A stretch of DNA of 64,000 nt, taken from AP-15 sp963700185. GTDB lineage: Bacteria; Pseudomonadota; Alphaproteobacteria; ATCC43930; CGMCC-115725. The notes beneath the pieces are model-generated. The model did not search any database. It was not told where the DNA came from and was given only the letters and a program-made list of their open reading frames with translations. Positions 1 to 9,081 of the stretch are shown here, in pieces; position 1 is the first letter of the stretch, and each line of letters opens with the position of its first letter. Made by a program: the position numbers and the translations under genes. The stretch is taken from positions 186,001 through 250,000 of the forward strand of contig CAVOWP010000012.1 of assembly GCA_963700185.1 (NCBI GenBank), written 5' to 3'.

Positions 1-956
1 CCGCGGTCGAGGATCCAGGCGGTGTGCCAGATGACGAGCCGGCATTGGTGGATGTCCATTTCGTTGTCGGCCAGCATGAAACCGACGCCCTCATGCTCGC
101 CGATGGGCTTGCCGAAGGCGGTGCGCCGCCGCGCGTAATCGGTCGCGATGTCGTGGGCCCGGCGCGCGGCGCCGAGCCAGCGCATGCAATGCGTCAGGCG
201 CGCCGGGGCGAGCCGCACCTGCGCATAACGAAAGCCCTCACCGACCCGCCCCAGAACCTGGCTTTCGTCCACCCGCAACCCGTCGAGCCGGACGACTGCA
301 TGACCCCCGGTCATGTATTGATCGAGCGTGTCCAGCACCCGTTCGATATGAATCCCCGGCGCGCTCATCGGCGCGAGGAACATCGTCGCGCCGGCAGGCC
401 CGCCCATGTCACTCTCGTTGCGTGCCATGACGATGCCGAGAGCGGCGCCGACCGCTCCGGTGATCAGCCATTTGCGCCCGTCGATGACAAACTCGTCGCC
501 GTCGCGGCGGGCGGTCGTCAGCAGCATCGAGGGGTCTGCTCCGGCGCCGGGTGCCGGTTCGGTCATCATGAAACACGAGCGGATCTGCCCCGCCGCCATC
601 GGCCGCAGCCACTGCTCCTTCTGCCGCTGCTCGGCGACTTCTTCGAGAAGGTGCATATTGGCTTCATCGGGCGCGAAGCAGTTGAGCGCCACCGGCCCGA
701 GCGGCGAGTAGCCGGCGGCCTCGAATACGACCGCCTTGCCGCGGTGATCGAGCCCGAGCCCACCCCAATCGCGGCCGACATGCGGGCTGAGGAGGCTTGC
801 CTCACGCCCGAGCGCGACGAGCTCGCGCCGCAAATCCTCGCTCGGCCCGTGCGCGGTCTGCCGCGGGTCGGGCTCGAACGGAATGATCCTGTCTCGCACA
901 AACCGCTCGGTACGCTCCTTCAGCTCGACGAGATCGTCAGAGAGCGCAAAGTCCAT
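1..956 (-). CDS. Acyl-CoA dehydrogenase (3' end beyond the window)
   Basis: FAD-dependent alpha,beta-dehydrogenation of an acyl-CoA thioester, by family. Reading leftward from the ATG at 956 gives MDFALSDDLVELKERTERFV, a typical ACAD N-terminus. The middle-domain substrate/FAD motif follows as SCFMMTEPAPGAGAD, then WLITGAVGAA, and later RAHDIATDYARRRTAFGKPI, matching the R-x-x-FG-x-P flavin/CoA region. About 318 codons are visible of a usual 380-410, so the C-terminus lies outside the window. A GGAGAC Shine-Dalgarno sequence sits about 9 nt upstream of the ATG. Substrate cannot be told from sequence. A long open frame on the opposite strand is its shadow. Confidence 0.9.
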   Translation of the reverse strand, partial: MDFALSDDLVELKERTERFVRDRIIPFEPDPRQTAHGPSEDLRRELVALGREASLLSPHVGRDWGGLGLDHRGKAVVFEAAGYSPLGPVALNCFAPDEANMHLLEEVAEQRQKEQWLRPMAAGQIRSCFMMTEPAPGAGADPSMLLTTARRDGDEFVIDGRKWLITGAVGAALGIVMARNESDMGGPAGATMFLAPMSAPGIHIERVLDTLDQYMTGGHAVVRLDGLRVDESQVLGRVGEGFRYAQVRLAPARLTHCMRWLGAARRAHDIATDYARRRTAFGKPIGEHEGVGFMLADNEMDIHQCRLVIWHTAWILDR

Positions 957-1208
957 CGGTGTCTCCGATTCACCCGAGGTGACGGCAACTGCGGGCTATC
1001 CTCGGGCTTTCCGTCATAATTCGTCAAGCCGGCGTCATTCATTGTGATTAACTGATCTTAACTTGACATTCATTATGGTTTATGCAATTGTGTTGACCAC
1101 ATCCAGTGCTTAAACGAGACCGCCAAATTGCGCTATGGATCAAAAGCCGCGCGCCTTGGCGCAGCAATGGGCGCCGGCTTGTTCAACTCGAGTTCGGAGG
1201 AGAAGGCG

Positions 1209-1487
1209 ATGCGACTGCCAGACGATTCCCAAGCCTGCATCCGTTCCGCTCTGCGGCGGCGGCGGCGCACCTTGGGTCTGACGCAGAACGACGCGGCCAA
1301 TCTCCTCGGCATGTCGCGGGTGAGCTATCACCGGATCGAGACCGGGGTCCGCCGCATTCGGTTCATCGAGATCGCGGCGATTTGCGAGGCCTTCAACTGC
1401 CATGTCGGAGAGCTGGTGCAGGACGGCCAGCTCGCCAGTGCTTACGTCCACGCTGCTAAGGCCATTCTCGGCGAGGCATCGCCATGA
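1209..1487 (+). CDS. Small XRE-family helix-turn-helix regulator
   Basis: A 92-residue protein, probably a DNA-binding repressor. A lambda Cro/C1-type HTH fills most of it: RRRRRTLGLTQNDAANLLGM, then SRVSYHRIETGVRRIRF for the recognition helix and its flank. I chose the ATG at 1209 over an in-frame start at 1128 because an excellent GGAGGAG Shine-Dalgarno sequence lies 5-6 nt before it and the upstream residues look non-coding. Its TGA overlaps the ATG of the next gene (ATGA at 1484-1487), so the two are probably translationally coupled. The AT-rich stretch upstream (about 1040-1110) probably holds the promoter, but no pair of boxes is convincing. Confidence 0.8.
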   Translation: MRLPDDSQACIRSALRRRRRTLGLTQNDAANLLGMSRVSYHRIETGVRRIRFIEIAAICEAFNCHVGELVQDGQLASAYVHAAKAILGEASP

Positions 1488-1744
1488 CCCAAATCGGCAC
1501 CAGCGGGGACCCGCGCGCCTCAGATCCGGCGCATCATGCGGTTGCCGTCGTTCCAAGTGACACTGCCGATCTTGCTGCGGCGTCGACCTCCATCTACGTG
1601 GGTGTAAGCGGCAGCCTGAAGGTTACGATGCTGGGCGGCGAAATTCTTACTTTTGCCAATGTTCCAGTCGGGTGGCACCCGATCCGGGTGACCCGCGTGT
1701 GGACCAGCACCACCGCCACCAACATAATAGCCGTCTGGCGTTAG
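1484..1744 (+). CDS. GTA/phage head-spike-base-like small protein
   Basis: An 86-residue protein. The core, STSIYVGVSGSLKVTMLGGE followed by a NVPVGWHPIRVTRVWTS segment and TATNIIAVW, fits the spike base family typified by Rhodobacter capsulatus rcc01079 (GhsA), a head-spike protein of the gene transfer agent; related proteins occur in alphaproteobacterial phages. This assignment rests on remembered motif similarity, not on a search. No capsid, terminase or tail gene is in the window, so it is a detached structural gene or a domesticated one. It starts inside the stop codon of the XRE gene, which implies shared expression with a regulator. Confidence 0.6.
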   Translation: MTQIGTSGDPRASDPAHHAVAVVPSDTADLAAASTSIYVGVSGSLKVTMLGGEILTFANVPVGWHPIRVTRVWTSTTATNIIAVWR

Positions 1745-1955
1745 TAGCCCATGCTGTCTCGGGCCGAACCGGCGCCCCGTAATGCCATTACAGCAGTGCG
1801 GGGTCCGCCCGGTTTTTCTCGAAAGTCAGAAAGAACGGCATCGTCAATCGTCGGCTGCCCTCTACCGCAATACCGCATGCTCGTGCTTTAACCCGGCGCT
1901 GAAGGCGACCAGCAGGCTTTTTTGCCTGATCACGCTCAGCAGTCGTGAAATAGCA

Positions 1956-2139
1956 CTAGCAGGCTGCTGAAAAATGCCCGCTGGCCCTAAAAATCCGTCA
2001 TTCCGGCCGTAGCGAAGCGGAGAGTCGGAAATCCATAACGCATTGATATAGTGGGAATTCCCGCTTTCGCAGGAATAACGGTGAACGCGGTTATCAGTAG
2101 TTTCCAACTCACTCGCAGCCTTTTACAGCAGCCTTCTAG
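1956..2139. mobile_element. MITE-like element with 19-bp terminal inverted repeats
   Basis: A 184-bp non-coding element bounded by CTAGCAGGCTGCTGAAAAA (1956-1974) and, inverted, CTAGAAGGCTGCTGTAAAA (2121-2139), which differ at two of 19 positions. Inside is a second imperfect palindrome running from a GTCATTCC half near 2000 to a GAATTCCCGCTTTCGC half near 2075, related to the dispersed repeats at 54951 and 63826. Short open frames across it are repeat translations, not genes. The flanks at 1745-1955 and 2140-2175 contain nothing I recognise. It has no transposase, so movement would need an enzyme supplied in trans. Confidence 0.6.
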
Positions 2140-2175
2140 GATACATCATTGTCGTAAAAATTCATGATATCGCCT

Positions 2176-2712
2176 TCATTTAAACGGCTCTGGGCCGAGC
2201 ACCCACTGTACCAGGCTCCACCTTACCCCACGTGTAACAGGCAGTGCTCTATGCAATGCAAAGCTAGGGAATACCACCGCATCGCCAGGTTGCAATCGAA
2301 CATTTTGGTTCAAGATTTCTAAGCCGCCGCCAGTTAAAGTATCGGAGTGTAATAGTTCTACCACTACTGAAATCTTTCGTAAGCTGGTATCTCCCGCACC
2401 CAAATCCGTATGCCATTCGTAAAATTGACCGGGATGGTACGCGGTCAACTGCGCTATTCCCAAGTTTAGATCAACATCGAATTGCAGATCGTCATTGTAT
2501 TTCCTCACTATATCAGTTAATCTTTCGCTTATCATAGCATTATTTTGAGTATCCAACCAATATAGTTCACTATCTCGGTGATAACCACCGAGATAGGCCA
2601 TCTTGCTGGTATGTCGTTGAAGGTTTACATGTAAATCTACAATTGACCTACATTCTAAGCGTGTAAGGAGTTTTGGGAAGGTTTTATAGTAATCAAAATT
2701 CTTCCATTGCAT
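2176..2712 (-). CDS. 2OG-Fe(II) oxygenase of the prolyl-4-hydroxylase-like (PKHD) type
   Basis: Predicted non-heme iron, 2-oxoglutarate-dependent hydroxylase of 178 residues. The facial triad is visible as H101-x-D103 in FYEWHTDLGAGD and H154 in FPSFALHRALPV; R164 in GVRWSLVQWV is the expected 2OG carboxylate anchor. The double-stranded beta-helix core is complete, and the length fits single-domain members. The frame can also be opened from a TTG three codons earlier. Base composition is clearly AT-richer than the neighbours (codons such as AAT, TAT, TTA), and it lies 37 bp from the MITE-like element, which suggests horizontal acquisition. The substrate, protein or small molecule, is unknown. 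Confidence 0.8.
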   Translation of the reverse strand: MQWKNFDYYKTFPKLLTRLECRSIVDLHVNLQRHTSKMAYLGGYHRDSELYWLDTQNNAMISERLTDIVRKYNDDLQFDVDLNLGIAQLTAYHPGQFYEWHTDLGAGDTSLRKISVVVELLHSDTLTGGGLEILNQNVRLQPGDAVVFPSFALHRALPVTRGVRWSLVQWVLGPEPFK

Positions 2713-3019
2713 CTTATTCAATTATTCCACATCTTAGAGGTAAGGCAGCCAGTTTTCGATTGTCAATGCCTATGGCCGCGATACCCCCGTCGTCCTCGAA
2801 ATCAGGTGAAATGGCGGTCCGCATTGGCGCGAGGTACGAGCCGGCGCAATATTACGTGGAGATCGATTAAATGGAACACACTGCAATTTGATTGAATAAC
2901 TGCCCTGAGGCATGGTCGGGTTACGTCACCGGCTCGTTCAGCAACAATCGCGTTTTGACTATTGCGGTGTTTATAGAACAAAACATGAATTTTGTCAAGC
3001 GTCAGCGGCGTGGATCCGC
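2713..3019. other. Intergenic gap, no gene seen
   Basis: About 300 bp between the AT-rich oxygenase and the aldolase. The first part keeps the low GC of the oxygenase and probably carries its promoter; GC rises towards 2760-2880 and falls again near 2950. Short open frames here lack ribosome-binding sites and resemble nothing known. Confidence 0.5.
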
Positions 3020-3805
3020 TCAGCGGCAGTCGCGCAGCAGCTTTGCCCGCTCGGTCGCGGCGGCGGTCATAAAGCCGAGGTCGCCGCCTCCCAGCACCAG
3101 CCGCACGCCCATCCCGATATAGCGCCGCATCAGGCTCTCTTCGTAGACGCCGCCTATCCCGGCGAACTTTCTATGGGCGTTGCACGCCTCGACGACGGTG
3201 CGGTAAGCATCGACGATGCGCTCGTCGCCGAATTGACCGGGAATGCCGAGCTCCATCGACAGATCGCTCGTGCCGATAAGCAGAAAGTCGATGCCCGGCA
3301 CTGCGGCGATCGCTGGCGCGTTGGCTATCGCCTGTGGGGTTTCGAGCATCACAACGACAAGGGTCGCGGCGTTTATCGCGGCGCAGGCAGCGCCGGCGGC
3401 GATCGGAATATAGCCGAAATGTGGCAACCCGCCCGCCATCGAGCGATGGCCTTGCGGCGGATAGCGCAACCTGTCGGCAATCTCTCGCGCTTCCTCGGGG
3501 GTGTCGACATGCGGCATGACGATGCCGAGCGCGCCGCCGTCGAGAACCCGAATGGCGAGCCAGAACTGCCCGGCCGGAACCCGCACGATCGGGGCGATCC
3601 CAGCGCCGAGCGCGGCGACCGAGATCTGCACCGCGATGTCGAGATCCATCGAATTGTGCTCGAGGTCGAGAAACAGCCAATCATAGCCGCAGGCCTTCAT
3701 GATCGAAGCGATGTCGACGGTGCGGCTCTGGCGGATGCCGACGCCGAGCGCCAATTCGCCGGCCTCGAGGCGCTCGCGTGCGGGGTTACTAAGAGCGGGT
3801 TCCAT
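3020..3805 (-). CDS. HpcH/HpaI-family class II aldolase
   Basis: A 261-residue metal-dependent aldolase of the 2,4-dihydroxyhept-2-enedioate aldolase / citramalyl-CoA lyase superfamily, expected to cleave a 4-hydroxy-2-oxo acid to pyruvate plus an aldehyde. Motifs are DWLFLDLEHNSMDL, the substrate-binding RVP at the end of a strand, the metal ligand Glu in VVMLETPQA, and the metal ligand Asp in FLLIGTSDLSMELG. The start is the ATG at 3805, preceded by GAAAGGAC; the frame stays open far upstream but overlaps the divergent gene there. It is divergent from the MDR oxidoreductase, with about 96 bp shared for promoters. Substrate unknown. Confidence 0.87.
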   Translation of the reverse strand: MEPALSNPARERLEAGELALGVGIRQSRTVDIASIMKACGYDWLFLDLEHNSMDLDIAVQISVAALGAGIAPIVRVPAGQFWLAIRVLDGGALGIVMPHVDTPEEAREIADRLRYPPQGHRSMAGGLPHFGYIPIAAGAACAAINAATLVVVMLETPQAIANAPAIAAVPGIDFLLIGTSDLSMELGIPGQFGDERIVDAYRTVVEACNAHRKFAGIGGVYEESLMRRYIGMGVRLVLGGGDLGFMTAAATERAKLLRDCR

Positions 3806-3901
3806 AACGTGCGTCCTTTCGGTCCTATCGTGTCGATGGCGCTTCGAATGGGCGAGGCGATCGGTTAATTCTAGATCGCCTCGTAGTAAGGAAAACAGCG
3901 C

Positions 3902-4925
3902 ATGGAAAACCGGAACCGACAGGTGCTGCTGAAACGGCGCCCGACCGGCGCGCCGACGACCGCTGATTTCGAGATTGCCGACGGGCCGATGCCGGATCCG
4001 GGCGATGGCGAGGTACTGGTGCGCGGCATCTATCTCTCGCTCGATCCTTATATGCGCGGCCGCATCAGCGGGATGCGCTCCTACGCGAAGCCGGTCGAAA
4101 TCGGCGCCGTCATGGAGGGTCGGGTCGTCGGGCAGGTCGTGCGCTCGCGCGATCCCGGCTTTCGCGAGGGCGATTATGTTTACGGCGGCTATGGGTGGCA
4201 GCTCTATAGCGCGGTGCCGGCAAAGGACCTCCTCAAGCTCGATCCCAACGAGGCGCCGCTGTCGACGGCGCTCGGCGTACTGGGCATGCCGGGGCTCACC
4301 GCCTATGTCGGGCTCAGCGAGATCGGCCGGCCGCAGCGCGGCGAGACCGTTGTCGTATCGGCCGCTTCGGGGGCGGTTGGCGCTGTCGCCGGTCAGCTCG
4401 CCAAGCGCGCCGGCGCACGCATCGTCGGTATTGCCGGCGGCGCCGACAAATGCCGCTATGTCGAAGGCGAGCTCGACTTTGACGCCTGCATCGACCATCG
4501 CTCGGCCAGATCTGGGGGCCGCGCTCGACCGCGCCTGTCCCAAAGGCATCGACGTCTATTGGGAGAATGTCGGCGGTGCGGTGCAGCAAGCGGTGTTCCC
4601 ACGGCTCAACGATTTCGGCCGCATGGTGATGTGCGGCATGGTCTCGGAATACAACGATGTCGAGCCGCGCCCGGGTCCCAATTTGACGGCGGCAGTACGC
4701 AAGCGGCTCAAGATCCAGGGCTTCATCGTCAGTGACCAGTGGCAGCGTTTCGGCGAGTATCGCGCGATGGCGGCGCCGCTGGTGCGCAGTGGCGAGCTCA
4801 AATACCGCGAGGACATCGTGGAGGATCTAGACCGGGCGCCCGAGGCCTTCATCGGCCTGCTGAACGGCCGCAATTTCGGCAAGCTCCTGATCAAGCTCGG
4901 TGACGATCCGACGGCGGGAAGCTAG
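3902..4925 (+). CDS. NADP-dependent MDR oxidoreductase (frameshift near 4505)
   Basis: A medium-chain dehydrogenase/reductase without structural zinc, of the prostaglandin reductase / leukotriene B4 dehydrogenase / YncB type, which reduces C=C bonds of enones with NADPH. The N-terminal GroES-like part contains LSLDPYMRGRISG; the Rossmann part contains SAASGAVGAVAGQLAKRAGA. The frame breaks after CIDHRS near 4505 and resumes as PDLGAALDRACPKGIDVYWE, continuing to FGKLLIKLGDD. Removing one G restores an uninterrupted protein of about 340 residues, the usual family length. I consider an insertion error likelier than true loss. Confidence 0.8.
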
Positions 4926-4947
4926 AGGTCGCCGAGGAAGGGAATCG

Positions 4948-5634
4948 ATGCGCTGGATATCGACGATCGCGATAATCTTGCCCTGCGCGGCTTGTCAGTC
5001 CCCACAGGTTGCGGTCGTGCCACCAGCAGAACCCGTGTGCCACGACTTCGCAACGCCGGTCACGGCGGGCGGGAGATCGGAGCAGGCCCGAGGCCAGGCG
5101 TGTGAGCAACCGGACGGCAGCTGGCAAGTGGTGCAGAACACGCCCGGATTGCCGGCCCAAACCTATGTCTTGGAGCCGCCGGGGCAGCCGTCCGCCGCGG
5201 CGAGCACCCCCGCCCAGCCATCGCCGAGCCGGTCGCCACCCAACCAGTCGGCATGCAGCAGCTATACGGCTCCGCTCACGGTTGGCGGACAGCCGCGGCA
5301 GGCCTTTATCGAGGCCTGTCCGCAACCCGACGGGAGCTGGAAGATCACGCAGAATACGCCGGGGTTGCCGACGCAGGTCTACCAGGTGCCGCCGCCCGCG
5401 TCCTCGCCCTACCCCTACGACTACCCGTACCCGGTCGACTACGCCTATCCCGAGTTCTTTCCGTATTGGCTCGGCGCGCCTTGGTACTTTGGCCTCGCGC
5501 CGTCGGTCGTCGTCGTGCAGAGGTTCCACCATTTCCATTATGGCTTTCCTCGCGGCTTCGGGCACGGTTTCGCCCGCGGTTTTGGCCCTAGCTTCGGCAT
5601 TGCACGTGCAGGCGGCGGTGGTGGACGGCGTTAG
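4948..5634 (+). CDS. Secreted surface-antigen-like protein with a duplicated QPDGSW domain
   Basis: A 228-residue exported protein. The start at 4948 follows a GAGGAAGGG ribosome-binding site and gives the short signal MRWISTIAIILPCAACQSP, possibly a lipoprotein signal with an imperfect lipobox at the second Cys. Two tandem copies of a roughly 50-residue module follow: CHDFATPVTAGGRSEQARG with QPDGSWQVVQNTPGLPAQTY, then CSSYTAPLTVGGQPRQAF with QPDGSWKITQNTPGLPTQVY. This module matches the C-terminal half of rickettsial 17-kDa-type surface antigens. The tail is rich in Pro/Tyr, then Phe/Gly/His, and probably disordered. Function unknown. Confidence 0.7.
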   Translation: MRWISTIAIILPCAACQSPQVAVVPPAEPVCHDFATPVTAGGRSEQARGQACEQPDGSWQVVQNTPGLPAQTYVLEPPGQPSAAASTPAQPSPSRSPPNQSACSSYTAPLTVGGQPRQAFIEACPQPDGSWKITQNTPGLPTQVYQVPPPASSPYPYDYPYPVDYAYPEFFPYWLGAPWYFGLAPSVVVVQRFHHFHYGFPRGFGHGFARGFGPSFGIARAGGGGGRR

Positions 5635-5652
5635 CAGAGACGGGGCGGGATC

Positions 5653-7984
5653 ATGAGCGTGCAAGCGATCGGGCAGCCGGTGCGCAGGGAAGAGGATCTG
5701 CGCCTCCTCAAAGGCAGAGGCCGGTATGTCGATGACGTCACGGAGCCGAACGAAGCGCGCGGCTATGTGCTGCGTTCGCCGCATGCGCATGCCCGCATCG
5801 ACAGGATCGACACGCGGCGTGCATTGTCCGCGCGCGGCGTGCTTGCCGTATTGACGGGCGAGGATCTGCGGCGTCGTGGTCTCGGCACTCTGATGCCGCA
5901 AGTCCGCCGCAGGCGGCGCAATGGCGCCCCGGCCTTTGTCTGCCCACAGCCGTTATTGGCCCGTGACCGCGTCCGCTATGTCGGGGACCCGGTTGCGTTC
6001 ATCGTCGCTGAGACATTGAACCAAGCAAAGGATGCCGCCGAACTGATCGATATCAGCTACGAGCCCTTGCCTGCGGCAATCAGCGCCGAGGCTGCGCTTG
6101 CGGCGGATGCACCAGTGGTCTGGGACGAGAACCCGGGCAACGAGGCGTTCTTTCACGAGATCGGCGACAAGGCCGCTGTCGACGCCGCCTTTACCAAAGC
6201 CGACCGTATCGTCCGCCAGACGATCCCGATCAACCGGGTCACGGCAAACAGCATGGAGCCGCGCGGGTGCCTCGCGCATTACGACCTGGATCAAGACCGC
6301 TATACGATCCGCTGCACCATTCAGTCGGTGCACGCCACCAGGGCGGCATTGGCCGATCGCATTTTCAAACTGCCGCAGCACCAGTTCCGGGTGGTCTGCG
6401 ACAATATGGGCGGCGGCTTTGGCATGAAGGGCGGCTGCTATCCGGAATACGGATTGTCGCTCTGGGCATCCGAGGTGACCGGACGTCCGGTCCGCTGGAT
6501 TGCCGAGCGCAGTGAAGGATTGCTGAGCGACGAGCAGGGGCGCGGCAGCGTCGTCGAGACCGCGCTGGCGCTCGACAAGGAAGGGCGGTTTCTGGCGCTG
6601 CGGGCGCAGTGGAAGGCGGCGATCGGCGCCTATTTTTCGACCGATCGCCCGACCATACCGCTGACGATCGGGCTCGGCTGTCTGGTCAATACCTACGGCA
6701 TCCCGGCGGTTCACGCGCAAGTCGTCGCGGTGCTGACCAATACGATGAGCATCGCCCCCTACCGCGGCGGCAGCCGGCCCGAGCCGATCTATGTGATCGA
6801 GACGATCATCGACAAGGCCGCCCATGAGCTCGGCATCGAGCCCGCCGAGCTGCGCCGCCGCAATACGATCCCGGCCGAGGCGATGCCGTTCACGACGGTA
6901 TTGCAGCAAACTTATGACAGCGGCGATTTCGTCAAGAACCTGGATGATTGTCTCACTCTGGCCGATTACGGCCGTGTCGCCGAACGCCGCGAAGCCGCGA
7001 AAAAGCGCGGCAAGCTGCTCGGTGTCGGCGTGGCGACGGCGGTCGCTGCCTCGGGCGGCCGCGATTACGAGCACGCCGAGATCCGCTTCGACCCGTCGGG
7101 CGGCGTCGTGCTGATGACCGGCAGCATGGATCACGGCCAAGGGCACGGGACGACCTTCAAGCAGGTGCTGTCGGAAAAGCTCGGCATCGACGCCGAGCTG
7201 ATCCGCTACCGCTACGGCGACAGCGATCTCGTGACGATGGGGATCGGAACTTTCGGGTCGCGCTCGGCGCAGCTCGCCGGCTCGGCGATTGTCGTCGCCG
7301 CCGACCGGCTGATCGACAAGGGGCGCAAGATCGCGGCCCATATGATGGAAGCCGGGACGCACGACGTCGAATTCACGGACGGCAAATTCACGATTGCCGG
7401 CACCGACCGGTCGGTCGGCATTGTCGAGGTCGCCAAGCAATCGTTCGAGGCTCGCGCATCTGCCGAGCGACATCGAGACCGGCTTCTCGGAGCGGGCAAA
7501 TTTCGGCCCGCCCGGCTGCGCGACATTCCCTAGCGGCGCGCATTGCTGCGAGGTCGAGATCGACGAGGAAACCGGCGAAGTCGTCTTGACCCGCTACGTC
7601 GCGGTCGACGATGTCGGCCGAGTCCTCAATCCGCTGCTCTGCGAGGGACAGATCCACGGCGGGATCGTCCAGGGCGTCGGCCAGGCGCTGATGGAGGATC
7701 TGGTCTACGACCCGTCGAGCGGCCAGTTGCTGACTGGCTCGTTCCAGGATTACGCAATGCCGCGCGCCGATGATTTCTGCCCTTTCGAGCTTGCCAACAA
7801 CCCGACCCTGACCGACCGAAACCCGCTCGGCGTCAAAGGCGTCGGCGAGGCCGGCACGCTATGCGCGATCCCGGCCGTGATGAACGCCGTCAACGACGCT
7901 CTGGCGCGGGCCGGTCTGCCGTTCGTCGAAGCCCCCGCAACCTCCGAGAAAGTGTGGCGCGCGTTGCGCTCGACCCGCGACTGA
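5653..7984 (+). CDS. Xanthine dehydrogenase-family molybdopterin-binding large subunit (frameshift near 7455)
   Basis: Large subunit of a molybdenum hydroxylase (CoxL/XDH type) that binds Mo-molybdopterin cytosine dinucleotide and hydroxylates a carbon centre. Visible signatures: an N-terminal GQPVRREEDLRLLKGRGRYV, the NMGGGFGMKGG cofactor loop, APYRGGSRPEPIY at the active-site loop (CO dehydrogenases have AYRCAG; form II enzymes AYRGAG), and the catalytic Glu in GVKGVGEAG. The frame shifts by +1 near 7455, between QSFEA and LPSDIETGF; correction gives about 776 residues, the normal size. No FAD or [2Fe-2S] subunit is adjacent. The Rieske gene follows within 50 bp. Confidence 0.87.
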
Positions 7985-8031
7985 CCGCAGAGTGGCAGCT
8001 CATTTCCTGGCTGGCAGAGAGGAGGCTTCAC

Positions 8032-9076
8032 ATGCTGTTGCGTAATGCCTGGTACATCGCCGCCTGGGCGGACGAGATCGGCCGGCGGCAGCCGCTGGCA
8101 CGCCGCATCTGCAACGAGCCAATCGTGCTGTTTCGCGAAGGCACGGGCCGGGTAGGGGCACTCGCCGACCGATGCTGCCACCGCGCCGCGCCGCTCAGCA
8201 TGGGCAGCGTTGTCGAGGAGGGGATCCAGTGCGGCTATCACGGCCTCGTTATCGACGGATCGGGCCGCTGTGTGCGCATTCCCGGGCAAAAGCAGATCCC
8301 GTCGGACGCTCGCGTGCGCAGCTACCCCGTCGATCGAAAAGGACCAGATGGTGTGGGTCTGGATGGGCGACCCGGCGAAGGCCGACGCCGCCAAGATCGC
8401 CGACTACCCCTACCACAACGACCCGGGCCGATGGCCCAACAAGCACGACGTCTATCCGATCAAGGCCAACTACATGCTGATGGTCGACAATCTGATGGAC
8501 CTGACGCATCTCGGCTATCTGCACGCCAAGACGGTGGGCGGCAATCCTGCGGCGCATGTCGAGGCCGAGATGAAGACGATGCGGACTCCGACCGGTGTCA
8601 AATTCACCCGTTGGATGAGGAATTCGGTGCCGCCGCCGACCTACGTCAAGGCAGCGGGCTTCAAGGGCCGCGTCGATCGCTGGCAGGAGTTCGAGTTCGT
8701 CGCCCCGAGCAGCGTGCTGCAATGGACCGGCGCGGCCGATGCCGGCACCGGCGCCTATGAGGGCAAGCGCGACGGCGGCTTTCAGTTCCGCCTGTTCCAC
8801 GGCCTGACGCCCGAGACCGAGACCAGCTGCTTTTATTTCTGGTCGGTCGCAAATGGCTACCGGCAGAACGAGCCCGAGGCGACGGAGCAATTATACCAGG
8901 AGATCGCCCCGACCTTCGTCGAGGACCGGGTCATGGTCGAGGCGCAGCAGGCTCGCCTCGGCGAGTTCGGCGAAGCGGGTCTGGTCGACATCGCCTCGGA
9001 CGCCACCCGTATGCAAATGCGCCGGATGGTCGAACGATTGATCGCCGGGGAACGAGCCGACCTCGCGGCCGAGTAA
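8032..9076 (+). CDS. Rieske non-heme iron oxygenase, alpha subunit, VanA-like (frameshift near 8336)
   Basis: Terminal oxygenase of a ring-hydroxylating or O-demethylating system. The Rieske [2Fe-2S] ligands are C48-x-H50 (RCCHRAAPL) and C67-x2-H70 (QCGYHG); the mononuclear iron site is the bridging D plus two His in DNLMDLTHLGYLH. The domain order and about 347 residues fit vanillate demethylase / toluene sulfonate monooxygenase oxygenases. The start at 8032 follows GAGAGGAGG. The frame moves by +1 near 8336 (SYPV then IEKDQMVWVWMGD); removing one G repairs it. No ferredoxin reductase partner lies nearby, so electrons must come from elsewhere. Confidence 0.87.
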
Positions 9077-9081
9077 GTCTC

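Noticed and set aside
24..1019. 331-codon plus-strand open frame
   Set aside because: Exact antisense of the acyl-CoA dehydrogenase; composition rich in Arg/His/Pro and no family pattern.
1063..1091. TTGACA followed by AATTGT 17 bp downstream, before the XRE gene
   Set aside because: The -35 is perfect but the -10 matches at only two positions and the start codon is more than 110 bp away; not enough for a promoter call.
1862..2107. 81-codon minus-strand frame
   Set aside because: Lies mainly inside the MITE-like element and reads as the usual repeat translation (YSCESGNSH, SPLRYGRNDG).
5953..7473. 506-codon minus-strand frame
   Set aside because: Antisense shadow of the molybdenum hydroxylase; a common effect of high GC at third positions.
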